A stretch of DNA of 64,000 nucleotides from Azoarcus sp031556475 (lineage in GTDB: Bacteria > Pseudomonadota > Gammaproteobacteria > Burkholderiales > Rhodocyclaceae), in contig JAVBSY010000002.1 of NCBI GenBank assembly GCA_031556475.1, forward strand, positions 1 through 64,000, given 5' to 3'. The position numbers and the translations under genes were made by a program. Shown here piece by piece: positions 8,101 through 17,533 of this stretch (its first letter is position 1; every line of letters starts with the position of its first letter). The notes beneath the pieces were generated by a model. The model ran no database searches. It was not told where the DNA came from and saw only the letters and a list, made by a program, of their open reading frames with translations.

Positions 8101-8289
8101 TCAGACAAGCGGAACGAAAACCCGCTCCAACACCACGATGGCCAGGAAAACGGCCAGCACGATCACACCGGCGCGCAGCATGTTCCACGCCCAGTAGCGG
8201 TAGCGGGCCTGGCCCGTGACCAGCCACAGAACGAACGACAATCCGATACCGATCGCGGCCAAGGTACCAAGCAGACGCAGGATCAGCAT
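8101..8289 (-). CDS. Small conserved inner-membrane protein
   Basis: These 62 residues contain two hydrophobic helices, about 3-25 (ILRLLGTLAAIGIGLSFVLWL) and 39-56 (LRAGVIVLAVFLAIVVLE). They are separated by a basic aromatic loop, TGQARYRYWAW. It follows lpxC by 35 bases on the same strand and probably shares its transcript. Similar short proteins occur next to lpxC in other betaproteobacteria, as far as I recall, without a known role. Confidence 0.65.
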   Translation of the reverse strand: MLILRLLGTLAAIGIGLSFVLWLVTGQARYRYWAWNMLRAGVIVLAVFLAIVVLERVFVPLV

Positions 8290-8324
8290 TGCGGCGCGGC
8301 CTGTCGATCAGTCAGTGCGCGGCT

Positions 8325-9245
8325 CTACGCGGCCAACGCGGGCGCGAACTGGCGCACGACCGCTGCGGGCGCGGCGGAATTCTGGTCGAAGCTGACGAGT
8401 TCCCACGCCGAGCTATCCTCCAGCAACACGCGCAGAACCTGGTTGTTCAGCGCATGACCCGCCTTGTGGGCCGAATAGGCGGCAAGCAATGGATGGCCGC
8501 ACAGATACAGGTCGCCAATGGCGTCGAGCACCTTGTGTTTGACGAATTCGTCGGCGTAGCGCAGCCCCTCGGCGTTGAGCACGCGGTATTCGTCCATGAC
8601 AATGGCGTTCTCCAGGCTGCCGCCGAGGGCCAGCCCGTTGGCGCGCATGAATTCCACTTCCTGCATGAAGCCGAAGGTGCGCGCCCGCGCCACGTCGCGG
8701 ACGTAGGAATGTTCGGAAAAATCGATCGTCACCGAACTCGCGGTGCGGTCGATCGCCGGGTGATTGAAGACGATGGAGAAATCGAGGCGGAAACCGTCGT
8801 ACGGCTCCAGACGCACCCACTTGTCGTCCTCACGATATTCGACCGCTTTCTTTACCCGCATGAAGCGCTTCGGGCGCGGCTGTTCCTCGATACCCGCCGA
8901 CTGAAGCAAAAACACGAAGGGCGCGGAACTGCCATCGAGAATCGGAATTTCCGGCGCATCGACATCGACATACAGATTGTCGATGCCCAGCCCGGCCAGG
9001 GCCGACATCAGGTGCTCGACCGTTCCCACCTTCTGCCCGTTCTTCTCCAGCCCGGAACACATGCGGGTATCGCACACGGCGTATGGGTCGGCAGGCAGGT
9101 CGAGCGGCGGCTCTAGATCGACGCGGCGAAAGACGATGCCAGTGTCGGGCGCAGCCGGACGCAGGGCGATATGCACCTTGCGTCCGCCATGCAGGCCGAC
9201 GCCGGTTGCCTTCACCACCGATTTGAGTGTGCGCTGTTTGATCAT
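8325..9245 (-). CDS. lpxC: UDP-3-O-acyl-N-acetylglucosamine deacetylase
   Basis: LpxC catalyses the committed zinc-dependent deacetylation in lipid A synthesis. At 306 residues it has the normal size. Motifs include KATGVGLHGG at the start, the zinc-ligand region TVEHLMSAL, SSAPFVFLL, and the second metal-binding stretch HKVLDAIGDLYLCG. The ATG at 9245 is preceded by AGGA with six-base spacing; earlier in-frame codons run into the ftsZ intergenic region and are not family-like. The gene is separated from ftsZ by about 180 bp that holds a terminator, so it likely has its own promoter. Confidence 0.98.
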   Translation of the reverse strand: MIKQRTLKSVVKATGVGLHGGRKVHIALRPAAPDTGIVFRRVDLEPPLDLPADPYAVCDTRMCSGLEKNGQKVGTVEHLMSALAGLGIDNLYVDVDAPEIPILDGSSAPFVFLLQSAGIEEQPRPKRFMRVKKAVEYREDDKWVRLEPYDGFRLDFSIVFNHPAIDRTASSVTIDFSEHSYVRDVARARTFGFMQEVEFMRANGLALGGSLENAIVMDEYRVLNAEGLRYADEFVKHKVLDAIGDLYLCGHPLLAAYSAHKAGHALNNQVLRVLLEDSSAWELVSFDQNSAAPAAVVRQFAPALAA

Positions 9246-9346
9246 CTTTCGTCCTTTTGCGCCCGGAAGTTTATCACGCTCGCTCGCATCGGCCATGCGG
9301 AAGGCCGGTGGACGGTTCGGGGGCAAACACCATGCGCATACGGAAG

Positions 9347-9404
9347 CAAAAAAGACGGGCACCCTGCGCGAAACGGAGGCGTCGCTCCGCGCGGGGAGCC
9401 CGTC
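9347..9404 (-). terminator. Intrinsic terminator after ftsZ
   Basis: On the minus strand GACGGGC (9404-9398) pairs with GCCCGTC (9360-9354), with further GC pairs inside, and a run of six T follows. It begins about 20 bases after the ftsZ stop and closes the dcw transcript. Confidence 0.8.
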
Positions 9405-9425
9405 CGGAGACGGGGCGTAAGGGAC

Positions 9426-10565
9426 TCAGTCGGCCTGGCGGCGGAGGAAGGCCGGGATGTCGTAAGTGCCCACACCATTGGTGCTCATCGCCTCGACGGT
9501 CGTGCGGCGGCCGCTACGGATCACCGCCGGCACGTCCAGGCTGTTCATATCGATACCGCTGGCCGGACCGTAGGTGCCGGTGCCTTGCACGACCTGCATC
9601 ACCGGCTGGCGTACGGCAGCGCGCGGCGTGCCCAGACCGGTGGCGACGACGGTGATACGGATGCGGTCTTCCATCGATTCGTCGAACACCGTGCCATATT
9701 TGACGAAAGCTTCCGCCGCTGCAAAGGCTTGCACCGTTTTCACCGCGTCGCGCACTTCCGACATCTTCAACGAACGGCTGGCGGTGATGTTGATCAGCAC
9801 GCAGCGCGCGCCGGACAGCTCAGTGCCTTCCAGCAGCGGCGACACCGCAGCCTGCTCGGCGGCAATGCGGGCGCGATCCATGCCCGCTGCCTCCGCGGAG
9901 CCCATCATCGCGCGGCCCATTTCGGCCATCGCCGTGCGCACGTCCTGGAAGTCGACGTTCACCAGGCCCGGCACATTGATGATCTCGGCAATGCCACCAA
10001 CGGCGCTGCGCAGCACGTTGTCGGCGGAGCGGAAGCAATCCTCGAAGCCGGCGTCGTCGCCGAATACTTCGAGCAGCTTGTCGTTGAGCACGACGATGAG
10101 CGAATCGACGCTGCGCGTCAGTTCCTCGACGCCGCTTTCGGCCACACGAAGCCGGTTCTCGAAGTCGAACGGCTTGGTCACCACGGCAACGGCGAGCACG
10201 CCCAACTCCTTGGCCACTTCGGCCACCACGGGCGCGGCGCCCGTGCCGGTACCGCCGCCCATGCCGCCGGTAATGAAGCACATGTGCGCGCCGCCGAGCG
10301 CGGCGGCGATCGCCTCACGCGACTCCTGCGCGGCGGCACGACCCGCCTCCGGCTTGGAGCCGGCGCCCAACCCGCTGGTGCCGAGCTGGATCTTGGTCGG
10401 TGCCAAGCAGCGGCCGAGCGCCTGAGCGTCGGTGTTCGCGGCGACGAACTGCACGCCCTGCACGCCCTCGCGGATCATATGGTCGACCGCGTTACCGCCT
10501 GCGCCACCGACGCCGATCACTTTGATGATCGTGCCGGTCTGCTCCTTCTCAACGATTTCAAACAT
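9426..10565 (-). CDS. ftsZ: Cell division GTPase FtsZ
   Basis: FtsZ polymerises into the cytokinetic ring. The 379-residue product has the tubulin signature GGGTGTG at residues 103-109, the N-terminal GVGGAGGNAV nucleotide loop and the conserved C-terminal peptide YDIPAFLRRQAD that binds FtsA and ZipA. The ATG at 10565 follows AGGAGG, a strong ribosome site. Roughly 200 bp separate it from ftsA, far more than other junctions of the cluster. This leaves space for an extra ftsZ promoter, as is common. Confidence 0.99.
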   Translation of the reverse strand: MFEIVEKEQTGTIIKVIGVGGAGGNAVDHMIREGVQGVQFVAANTDAQALGRCLAPTKIQLGTSGLGAGSKPEAGRAAAQESREAIAAALGGAHMCFITGGMGGGTGTGAAPVVAEVAKELGVLAVAVVTKPFDFENRLRVAESGVEELTRSVDSLIVVLNDKLLEVFGDDAGFEDCFRSADNVLRSAVGGIAEIINVPGLVNVDFQDVRTAMAEMGRAMMGSAEAAGMDRARIAAEQAAVSPLLEGTELSGARCVLINITASRSLKMSEVRDAVKTVQAFAAAEAFVKYGTVFDESMEDRIRITVVATGLGTPRAAVRQPVMQVVQGTGTYGPASGIDMNSLDVPAVIRSGRRTTVEAMSTNGVGTYDIPAFLRRQAD

Positions 10566-10769
10566 TTGCCTCGCCTCCTTGATAAACGGCTCCGCCACGC
10601 CATGAGCCCCGGAAGAACCCATATCTAGTGTTAGTCGCGGAGTGTACTACTAAATCTAGATGCAGCAATCAAGCTTTGTTCAAATAAATACAGAGGGAAT
10701 ACCCGAATGGTCTTCTTACCCACTCCGGAACCGCCCCCGGCAACCCGTTCAAGCTACCCGGACACCCGC
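10566..10769 (-). other. ftsA-ftsZ intergenic region
   Basis: This 204-bp gap is the largest inside the cluster and locally AT-rich around 10640-10700. Several TTGA-like and TCTAGA-like hexamers could form a promoter on the minus strand, but none is close enough to consensus to name. I see no gene here. Confidence 0.4.
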
Positions 10770-11999
10770 TCAAAAATTCTTCTCGAACCACGACCGCATA
10801 CGCCCGAAAAATTGCCACACCGAACGCGTTTCGCGCGCCTGGATGCCGCGCCGCCGCTGGGCCGCGCCTTCCATCGTCAACCCCATCGCGGCAGCGTAGC
10901 GCGGCTGGCAGACGACATCGGCAAGACTGCTTTCGTAGTGTGGCGCACCGACCCGTACCGGCATGTGGAAAACCTCCTCGCCCAATTCGGCCATGCCACG
11001 CATGACCGACGAACCGCCGGTGAGCACGATGCCCGACGACAAAAGCTCCTCGTAACCGCTGCGGCGCAACTCGGCCTGCACCAGCTCGAACAACTCGGAC
11101 ACACGCGGCTCGATCACATCGGCGAGCGCCTGGCACGACAACTTTCGCGGCGGACGGTCGCCCACGCCGGGCACTTCGATCATTTCCTCCGCATCGGCCA
11201 GGGTATGCATCGCCACACCGTGGCGGATCTTGATTTCCTCCGCCTCGGCCGTCGGCGTGCGCAACGCCATTGCAATGTCGTTGGTCACCTGATCGCCCGC
11301 CACCGGCAACACCGCGGTATGGCGGATCGCGCCCTGTGTGAACACGGCGATGTCCGTGGTGCCGCCACCGATATCCACCAGGCACACGCCCAGTTCCTTT
11401 TCGTCCTCGGTCAGCGCGGCATAACTGGAAGCCAGTGGCTGCAGGATCAGATCCATCACCTCCAATCCACAGCGGCGCACGCACTTGATGACGTTCTGCG
11501 CCGCCGACACCGCGCCGGTGACGATGTGAACCTTCACCTCCAGCTTCACGCCGCTCATACCGATCGGCTCACGCACGCCTCCCTGGCCATCGATGATGAA
11601 TTCCTGCGTCAGGATGTGGAGAATCTGCTGCTCGGCCGGGATCGGCATCGCGCGCGCGACCTCGATCACGCGCTCGACATCGAGCGGCGTCACCTCCTTG
11701 TCCTTGATCGCCACCATGCCGTTGGAGTTGAAGCTCTTGATGTGGCTGCCGGCAATGCCGGTATACACGTCGCGGATCTTGCAGTCGGCCATCAGCTCGA
11801 CCTCCTGGATCACGCGCGAGATCGCATCCACCGTGGCCTCGATATTCACCACCACGCCGCGCTTCAGGCCGCTGGTCGGCTGCGTGCCGAGGCCGACGAC
11901 ATTCAGCCGCCCGTCCGGGCGCAGCTCGGCGACCATGCAGGTGATCTTCGAGGTGCCGATGTCGAGGCCGACGATCAGGTCCTTGTATTCCTTGCTCAT
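10770..11999 (-). CDS. ftsA: Cell division protein FtsA
   Basis: FtsA is the actin-like protein that tethers FtsZ to the membrane. The 409 residues include the phosphate loop GLDIGTSKIT at 11-20, VDIGGGTTDIAVF, TGGSSVMRG and a C-terminal amphipathic helix SVWQFFGRMRSWFEKNF suited to membrane binding. The ATG at 11999 overlaps the ftsQ stop by one base (TAATG), indicating coupled translation. All actin-fold motifs are present and length is typical. Confidence 0.98.
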   Translation of the reverse strand: MSKEYKDLIVGLDIGTSKITCMVAELRPDGRLNVVGLGTQPTSGLKRGVVVNIEATVDAISRVIQEVELMADCKIRDVYTGIAGSHIKSFNSNGMVAIKDKEVTPLDVERVIEVARAMPIPAEQQILHILTQEFIIDGQGGVREPIGMSGVKLEVKVHIVTGAVSAAQNVIKCVRRCGLEVMDLILQPLASSYAALTEDEKELGVCLVDIGGGTTDIAVFTQGAIRHTAVLPVAGDQVTNDIAMALRTPTAEAEEIKIRHGVAMHTLADAEEMIEVPGVGDRPPRKLSCQALADVIEPRVSELFELVQAELRRSGYEELLSSGIVLTGGSSVMRGMAELGEEVFHMPVRVGAPHYESSLADVVCQPRYAAAMGLTMEGAAQRRRGIQARETRSVWQFFGRMRSWFEKNF

Positions 12000-12880
12000 T
12001 ACTTGCCCTTGCTTCCCATGCTCACCGCTCCACCTGCCGCCGTCCCACTCACTGGCGTCAACGCAAACCCGCTCGGGTAACGCAGATCGGCCACGGCGAT
12101 CTGCGCCCCGACACCCTCGCTCACACGCGGCCACGCGGCCACGAAACGCGCCAGCCGCTTGCTCACCGGCGCCTTGTCCTGCTCACGGCCGAGCAGGATG
12201 ACAATGCCATTGTCCAGCCTGAGTTGCCAAGCCTCCCGCGCCGATAGCGCCACACCCACCAGGCGCGCGCCGAGTGGACTCAGCACCTCGGAAAACTCCG
12301 CGTGGCGCGCCAACAGCCAGGCCGCCGAGCCTTGCGGACCGGAAAAGCGCGGCATCGGCACATCGCTCTCTCCGGCAAAAACCTCACCCTGGCTATTCAC
12401 CAGGCCCATGGTGCCCCGCTCCGGCTCGGCCCAATAGGCCACCGCCTGCTGCTCCTCCAGACTCAGTTCGATACCGTCGGGCCAGCGCCGCCGCACTTCG
12501 GCACGCCGCACCCACGGCATGCTCTCGAAGGCGGTGCGCACCGCCTGCAGGTCGACGGTGAAAAAATTACCCCGAATGGCGGTGCGTGCCACGTATTCGA
12601 GTTGCTCCGGTGTCACTTGCGCAGGCGAACTCAGCAAGATCACTTCGCGCAGCGGAAACAGCGGCCGCGACACGAACCACGCCACCAGCGCCCACCCCAA
12701 ACCAACCACGGCGAACAAAGTCAGCAGGTCGGAAACCAGGTTGAGCAGTTCCGGCCGATGCCAAAGCCCAAGGCGTTCGCGCGCCCGCGGCGGCGGTGCC
12801 GCCGCGTTGTCCGCGCCTCTTTTCCGCCGCCTTATCGGCGGCGGTGCGACCGCCCTGGGATCGGCACGCGTTTCAGTCAA
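11999..12880 (-). CDS. ftsQ: Cell division protein FtsQ
   Basis: FtsQ is a single-pass divisome scaffold linking FtsB/FtsL to the early ring proteins. The 293 residues consist of a basic proline-rich cytoplasmic tail (1-45), one membrane helix (about 48-69), a POTRA domain starting near LREVILLSS, and the FtsQ beta domain with RRRWPDGIELSLEEQQAVAYW. The cytoplasmic tail is rich in RRRK and alanine, as in other betaproteobacteria. It overlaps ddlB by eight bases. Confidence 0.96.
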   Translation of the reverse strand: MTETRADPRAVAPPPIRRRKRGADNAAAPPPRARERLGLWHRPELLNLVSDLLTLFAVVGLGWALVAWFVSRPLFPLREVILLSSPAQVTPEQLEYVARTAIRGNFFTVDLQAVRTAFESMPWVRRAEVRRRWPDGIELSLEEQQAVAYWAEPERGTMGLVNSQGEVFAGESDVPMPRFSGPQGSAAWLLARHAEFSEVLSPLGARLVGVALSAREAWQLRLDNGIVILLGREQDKAPVSKRLARFVAAWPRVSEGVGAQIAVADLRYPSGFALTPVSGTAAGGAVSMGSKGK

Positions 12881-13799
12881 GACGCGCCTCCGCGAGAATC
12901 TTCACGCACAAAGCCTCGAACGACAGCCCGGCCACCCGTGCCGACATCGGCACCAGCGAATGGCCGGTCATGCCGGGCGCGGTATTCATTTCCAGCAGGT
13001 ACGGGCGGCCGTCCGGCGTCAGGATCAGATCGGCCCGGCCCCAGCCGCGGCAGCCGAGCACCCGCGCGCTCTTCATGACCAGTTCCTGCAAAGCCTGCTC
13101 CTGCTCGGGCGGCAAGCCGCAAGGGCAGTCGTAGCGGGTATCGTCGGTGAAATATTTGTTGCGGTAGTCGTAGTTGCCGTCAGGCGCGACGATACGTACC
13201 AGCGGCAAGACACGCTCGCCGACGAAAGGCGCGGTCAGTTCCGCGCCGCCGATGAATTCCTCGGCAATCACGAGGTCGTCGTAACGCGCGGCCAACTCCC
13301 ACGCGGCACGCAAAGCACCGGCCTCGATCACCTTGGTCGCGCCCATGCTGGAGCCCTCGTGCACCGGTTTGACGAAGATCGGCAGGCCCAACTCACGCAC
13401 GACCGCATTCCAATCGCTTTCGGCATCGAGCACTGCATAGCGCGGCGTGGGCAGGCCGTTGGCGAGCCACAGCATTTTCGTCCGCCATTTGTCCATCGCC
13501 AGCGCGGATGCCATCACGCCGCTGCCGGTGTAGGGAATACCCATCGTTTCCAGCGCGCCCTGCACCGTGCCATCTTCACCGCCACGGCCGTGCAAGGCGA
13601 TGAATACGCGCGCGAAGCCTTCCTTCTTCAAATCGTGCAGGTCGCGCTCGGCCGGATCGAAAGCGTGCGCGTCCACGTCGGCAGCGCGCAACGCGGCGAG
13701 TACCGCCGTACCGGACATGAGCGACACGTCGCGCTCCGCCGACGTTCCTCCGAACAGCACCGCCACCTTGCCCACGACTCTGTTTTCCCCCTGACTCAT
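12873..13799 (-). CDS. ddlB: D-alanine-D-alanine ligase
   Basis: Ddl is an ATP-grasp enzyme that makes D-Ala-D-Ala for the UDP-MurNAc pentapeptide. The 308-residue product shows GGTSAERDVSL near the start, HGRGGEDGTVQG, the phosphate-binding VKPVHEGSSMG and the metal-binding EMNTAPGMTGHSLVP end. The ATG at 13799 overlaps the murC stop (ATGA). A frame extending nearly 280 bases upstream is the antisense/shadow of murC and has no Ddl similarity. Confidence 0.97.
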   Translation of the reverse strand: MSQGENRVVGKVAVLFGGTSAERDVSLMSGTAVLAALRAADVDAHAFDPAERDLHDLKKEGFARVFIALHGRGGEDGTVQGALETMGIPYTGSGVMASALAMDKWRTKMLWLANGLPTPRYAVLDAESDWNAVVRELGLPIFVKPVHEGSSMGATKVIEAGALRAAWELAARYDDLVIAEEFIGGAELTAPFVGERVLPLVRIVAPDGNYDYRNKYFTDDTRYDCPCGLPPEQEQALQELVMKSARVLGCRGWGRADLILTPDGRPYLLEMNTAPGMTGHSLVPMSARVAGLSFEALCVKILAEARLD

Positions 13800-15196
13800 G
13801 CGTGTTCCTCGGTACTGGCGAGCCGGCCCGGCACCGTGCCGATGCTGCCCGCACCCATCGTAATCACCACATCGCCATCGCACGCGCTGGCGGCGACAGT
13901 CGCGGCCATGTCGCCGATCTCCTCGACGAACACCGGCTCCACCTTGCCTGCCACACGCAGCGCACGCGCCAACGAACGGCCATCGGCGGCGACGATCGGC
14001 GCCTCGCCGGCGGCATAGACTTCGGCCAGCAGGAGTGCGTCGACCGTGCCCAGCACGCGCACGAAATCCTCGAAGCAATCGCGCGTGCGCGTGTAGCGAT
14101 GCGGCTGAAAGGCGAGCACGAGCCGGCGGCCCGGAAATGCGCCACGCGCGGCCGCGATGGTCGCCGCCATTTCGACAGGGTGGTGGCCGTAATCGTCGAT
14201 CAACGTAAAGGAGCCGCCAGCCGCCAGCGTAATCTCGCCATAGCGCTGGAAGCGCCGGCCCACGCCGTGAAATTCGGCCAGCGCCTTGACGATGGCGTCA
14301 TCCGCCACCTGCACCTCGGTCGCCACCGCAATGGCGGCGAGCGCATTCTGCACGTTGTGCAGGCCGGGCAGGTTCAGTTCGATCGGCAGCCGCGTGGTCG
14401 TGCCGTTCTCGCGCACGGCGTCGAACACCATCCGTCCGCCCTCGGCACGAATGTTCTCGGCGCGGATACCGGCCTCCGGCGACAAGCCGTAACGCACCAC
14501 CTGCTTCGATACCGACGGCATGATCGCGCGCACGTGCGGGTCGTCCTCGCACAACACCGCCACGCCGTAGAACGGCAGGCGCTGGAGAAAATCGACGAAA
14601 GCCTGCTGGAGACGGGTGAAGTCGTGCCCGTAGGTATCCATGTGGTCGGCATCGATGTTGGTGACGACCGAAATCACCGGTGACAGCATCAAAAAGGACG
14701 CGTCCGATTCATCGGCTTCCGCGACGAGGAAATCGCCCTTGCCCAGGCGCGCATTCGCCCCGGCGGCGTTGAGCCGCCCGCCGATGACGAAGGTCGGGTC
14801 CATCGCCCCTTCGGCGAGGATGCTGGCAACCAGCGATGTCGTCGTCGTCTTGCCGTGCGTGCCGGCGATGGCGATGCCCTGCTTGAGCCGCATCAGTTCA
14901 GCCAGCATCTGCGCGCGCGGCACCACCGGAATATGACGATCGCGTGCGGCGATCACTTCCGGGTTGTCGTTCTTCACCGCGGTGGAAACCACCAGCGCAT
15001 CGGCCCGGGCGACATGGGCCGCGTCGTGCCCAAGCACGACCGTCGCGCCCATCGCGCGCAGCCGGCGCACCGCCGCACCGTCGCTGAGATCGGAACCACT
15101 GACGGTAAAGCCCTGGTTCACCAGCACCTCGGCGATACCGCTCATGCCGACGCCGCCGATGCCGACGAAGTGAATGTGTTTGACCTTGTGCTTCAT
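13796..15196 (-). CDS. murC: UDP-N-acetylmuramate--L-alanine ligase
   Basis: MurC adds L-Ala to UDP-MurNAc, the first step of stem peptide assembly. At 466 residues it has GIGGVGMSG (12-20) for the UDP-sugar domain, the ATP loop GTHGKTTTTSL near 114-124, ADESDASFL and the DDYGHHPVEMAATI motif that distinguishes MurC from other Mur ligases. A gap of about 30 bases separates it from murG, one of the few non-overlapping junctions of the cluster. Confidence 0.98.
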   Translation of the reverse strand: MKHKVKHIHFVGIGGVGMSGIAEVLVNQGFTVSGSDLSDGAAVRRLRAMGATVVLGHDAAHVARADALVVSTAVKNDNPEVIAARDRHIPVVPRAQMLAELMRLKQGIAIAGTHGKTTTTSLVASILAEGAMDPTFVIGGRLNAAGANARLGKGDFLVAEADESDASFLMLSPVISVVTNIDADHMDTYGHDFTRLQQAFVDFLQRLPFYGVAVLCEDDPHVRAIMPSVSKQVVRYGLSPEAGIRAENIRAEGGRMVFDAVRENGTTTRLPIELNLPGLHNVQNALAAIAVATEVQVADDAIVKALAEFHGVGRRFQRYGEITLAAGGSFTLIDDYGHHPVEMAATIAAARGAFPGRRLVLAFQPHRYTRTRDCFEDFVRVLGTVDALLLAEVYAAGEAPIVAADGRSLARALRVAGKVEPVFVEEIGDMAATVAASACDGDVVITMGAGSIGTVPGRLASTEEHA

Positions 15197-15227
15197 GCGT
15201 GTTGCTTCATAAGTATCGCTTCATGTC

Positions 15228-16298
15228 TCATGCGCTCCTTGCCCCGGCCAGTTCCTCGCATGCGTGTGCCACCGCCTCGGCGGCGCGCGGCTTGGCCAGC
15301 ACGCGGGCGTTTTCAGCCATCCGCAGCAGGCGCGGACGGTCGAGGCTGGCGAGGATACCGGCCAATCGCTCGGCATCAAGTTCACGCTGCGGCAACAGAT
15401 AGGCCGCGCCACGATCGGCCAGGAAGCGCGCATTGCCCGACTGATGATCGTCCACCGCGTGCGGGAACGGCACCAGCAGGCTAGCCGCGCCGACGGCGGC
15501 CAGTTCGGCCACGGTAAGCGCGCCTGAACGGCAGATCACCAGATCGGCCTCGGCATAGGCGTTCGCCATATCGTCGATGAACGGACGCAGATCGCCCTCG
15601 ACGCCGGCCGTGGCATAAGCCGCGCGCAGCGCCTCGATCTGCCGCTCCCCGGCCTGGTGCAATACGCGCGGCCGCGCCTCCGGCGCCATGCGCGCCAACG
15701 CGCGGGGCACGGTGTCGTTGAGCGCCGCCGCACCCAGGCTGCCGCCGACCACCAGCAGCCGCAAAGGCCCTTCGCGCCCGGCGAAGCGCGCCTGTGGCGG
15801 CGGCACCGCGGCAATATCGGCGCGCACCGGATTGCCTACCCAGCCGGCGCGTTTAAGCACCTGCGGAAAGCCGCACAGCACACGGTCGGCAACGATGGCG
15901 AGCACGCGGTTGGCCAGTCCGGCAACGGAATTCTGTTCGTGCAGCACCAGTGGCCGGCCGAGCAGCGCCGCCATCATGCCACCGGGAAAAGTAATGTAGC
16001 CGCCCATTCCAAGCACGACGTCCGGCCTCACCCGGCGCAGCTCGCGCAGCGCCTGCCAGAAGCCGGAAAGCAGGCTCAGCGGCAGCATGAGCTTGCGCAC
16101 CAGGCCCTTGCCGCGCAAGGCGCCGAAACGCACCCACGCAGCCTCGAAGCCACGCGCCGGAACGATACGCGCTTCCATGCCATCGGGGTTGCCCATCCAG
16201 ACGATGCGCCAGCCTTTCTCGCGCAACGCCTCGGCCACCGCGATGCCGGGAAAGATATGCCCACCGGTGCCGCCGGCCATGACGAGCAGCGTCTTCAT
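15228..16298 (-). CDS. murG: UDP-GlcNAc:lipid I GlcNAc transferase
   Basis: MurG makes lipid II on the inner face of the membrane. The 356-residue GT28 protein has GGTGGHIFPG at 9-18, GGYITFPGG, the HEQNSVAGLANR loop, VVGGSLGAAALND and the nucleotide-binding CRSGALTVAELAAVG with PFPHAVDDHQSGNA. The ATG at 16298 overlaps the ftsW stop (ATGA). Longer upstream frames belong to the ftsW shadow. Confidence 0.98.
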   Translation of the reverse strand: MKTLLVMAGGTGGHIFPGIAVAEALREKGWRIVWMGNPDGMEARIVPARGFEAAWVRFGALRGKGLVRKLMLPLSLLSGFWQALRELRRVRPDVVLGMGGYITFPGGMMAALLGRPLVLHEQNSVAGLANRVLAIVADRVLCGFPQVLKRAGWVGNPVRADIAAVPPPQARFAGREGPLRLLVVGGSLGAAALNDTVPRALARMAPEARPRVLHQAGERQIEALRAAYATAGVEGDLRPFIDDMANAYAEADLVICRSGALTVAELAAVGAASLLVPFPHAVDDHQSGNARFLADRGAAYLLPQRELDAERLAGILASLDRPRLLRMAENARVLAKPRAAEAVAHACEELAGARSA

Positions 16299-17533
16299 GT
16301 CCGCCCCCGCATGGTCTGGCGGTTTTCCCAATCGATGCGCAGCAGGATCGCCAGCGCCAGACAATTGGCGACGATGCCTGAGCCGCCGAAGCTCATCAGC
16401 GGCAATGTCAGCCCCTTGGTCGGCAGCAAGCCCATGTTGACGCCCATGTTGATGAACGACTGCACGCCGATCCACAAGCCGATGCCCTGCGCCACCAGAC
16501 CGGAAAAATAGCGCTCGAGCTTGACTGCCTCGCGGCCGATGGCGAAAGCGCGTTGCACCAGCACGGCAAACAACACGATCACCGTCAGTACGCCGGCAAA
16601 ACCGAGTTCCTCCGCGATCACGGCCAGCAGGAAATCGGTATGTGCCTCGGGCAGATAAAAGAGTTTTTCCACGCTGCCGCCCAGGCCCACGCCGAACCAC
16701 TCCCCGCGCCCGAAGGCGATCAGCGCGTGCGAAAGCTGGTAGCCCTTGCCGAAGGCGTCCTGCCATGGATCCATGAAACCGAAGATGCGCTCGCGACGGT
16801 ATGGGGAAATCCAGATCAGGATGACGAAGCCGATCACCGCGACGATCGCCAGCAGGGCGAACACGCGCACATTCACGCCGCCAAGGAAGAGCACGCCGAA
16901 GGCAATGACGGTGATGACGACAAAAGCGCCGAAATCCGGCTCGCGCAACAGCAGGAAGCCGACGAACAGGATCACCGCCATCATCGGCAGGAAGCCGCGC
17001 TTGAAGCTGTCCATCGTATTCAGCTTGCGTGCCGTGTAGTCGGCGGCATAGATCGCGGCGAGCACCTTCATCAATTCCGACGGCTGCAAATTGGCCACGC
17101 CGAACGACAGCCAGCGCTGCGCGCCGTTGACCTCGCGCCCCACGCCGGGAATCAACACCACGACGAGCAGCGCCACGCCCGCGACGAACAAGGGCAGGGC
17201 ACCGCGCTGCCAGCGCGCCATCGGCACGCGGAAAGCCAACAGCCCGACAGCAATGCCGACGACGAGGAAGATCGCGTGTCGCATCAGGAAGTAATGCGGC
17301 TGGTTGCCGGTGAAGCGGCTACCCTCGGCGATTGCGATCGACGCCGAATAAACCATCACCAACCCGAGCAGCAGCGCGCCGGCAGCGGACCAGATCAACA
17401 GCAGATCGAGTTCGCGCACAGCCACACCGGGGCGCATCAGGCGTCCGACCGCGCGGCTGGTCTCGCCGTCGGACGCTGGCACGCGCGCGGTGCGGAAGCG
17501 GAACACGTCGGGCAGCATCATACCGAACCTCAT
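16295..17533 (-). CDS. ftsW: SEDS glycosyltransferase FtsW
   Basis: FtsW polymerises septal peptidoglycan together with FtsI. The 412 residues contain about ten membrane spans and the SEDS motifs GAQRWLSFG, NLQPSELMK, LLREPDFGAF, GKGYQLSHALIAFGRG, the extracytoplasmic loop with LPEAHTDFL, and LPLMSFGGSG near the end. An extended cytoplasmic N-terminus of about 45 residues (rich in Arg) precedes the first span. It overlaps murD by four bases and murG by four. Confidence 0.98.
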   Translation of the reverse strand: MRFGMMLPDVFRFRTARVPASDGETSRAVGRLMRPGVAVRELDLLLIWSAAGALLLGLVMVYSASIAIAEGSRFTGNQPHYFLMRHAIFLVVGIAVGLLAFRVPMARWQRGALPLFVAGVALLVVVLIPGVGREVNGAQRWLSFGVANLQPSELMKVLAAIYAADYTARKLNTMDSFKRGFLPMMAVILFVGFLLLREPDFGAFVVITVIAFGVLFLGGVNVRVFALLAIVAVIGFVILIWISPYRRERIFGFMDPWQDAFGKGYQLSHALIAFGRGEWFGVGLGGSVEKLFYLPEAHTDFLLAVIAEELGFAGVLTVIVLFAVLVQRAFAIGREAVKLERYFSGLVAQGIGLWIGVQSFINMGVNMGLLPTKGLTLPLMSFGGSGIVANCLALAILLRIDWENRQTMRGRT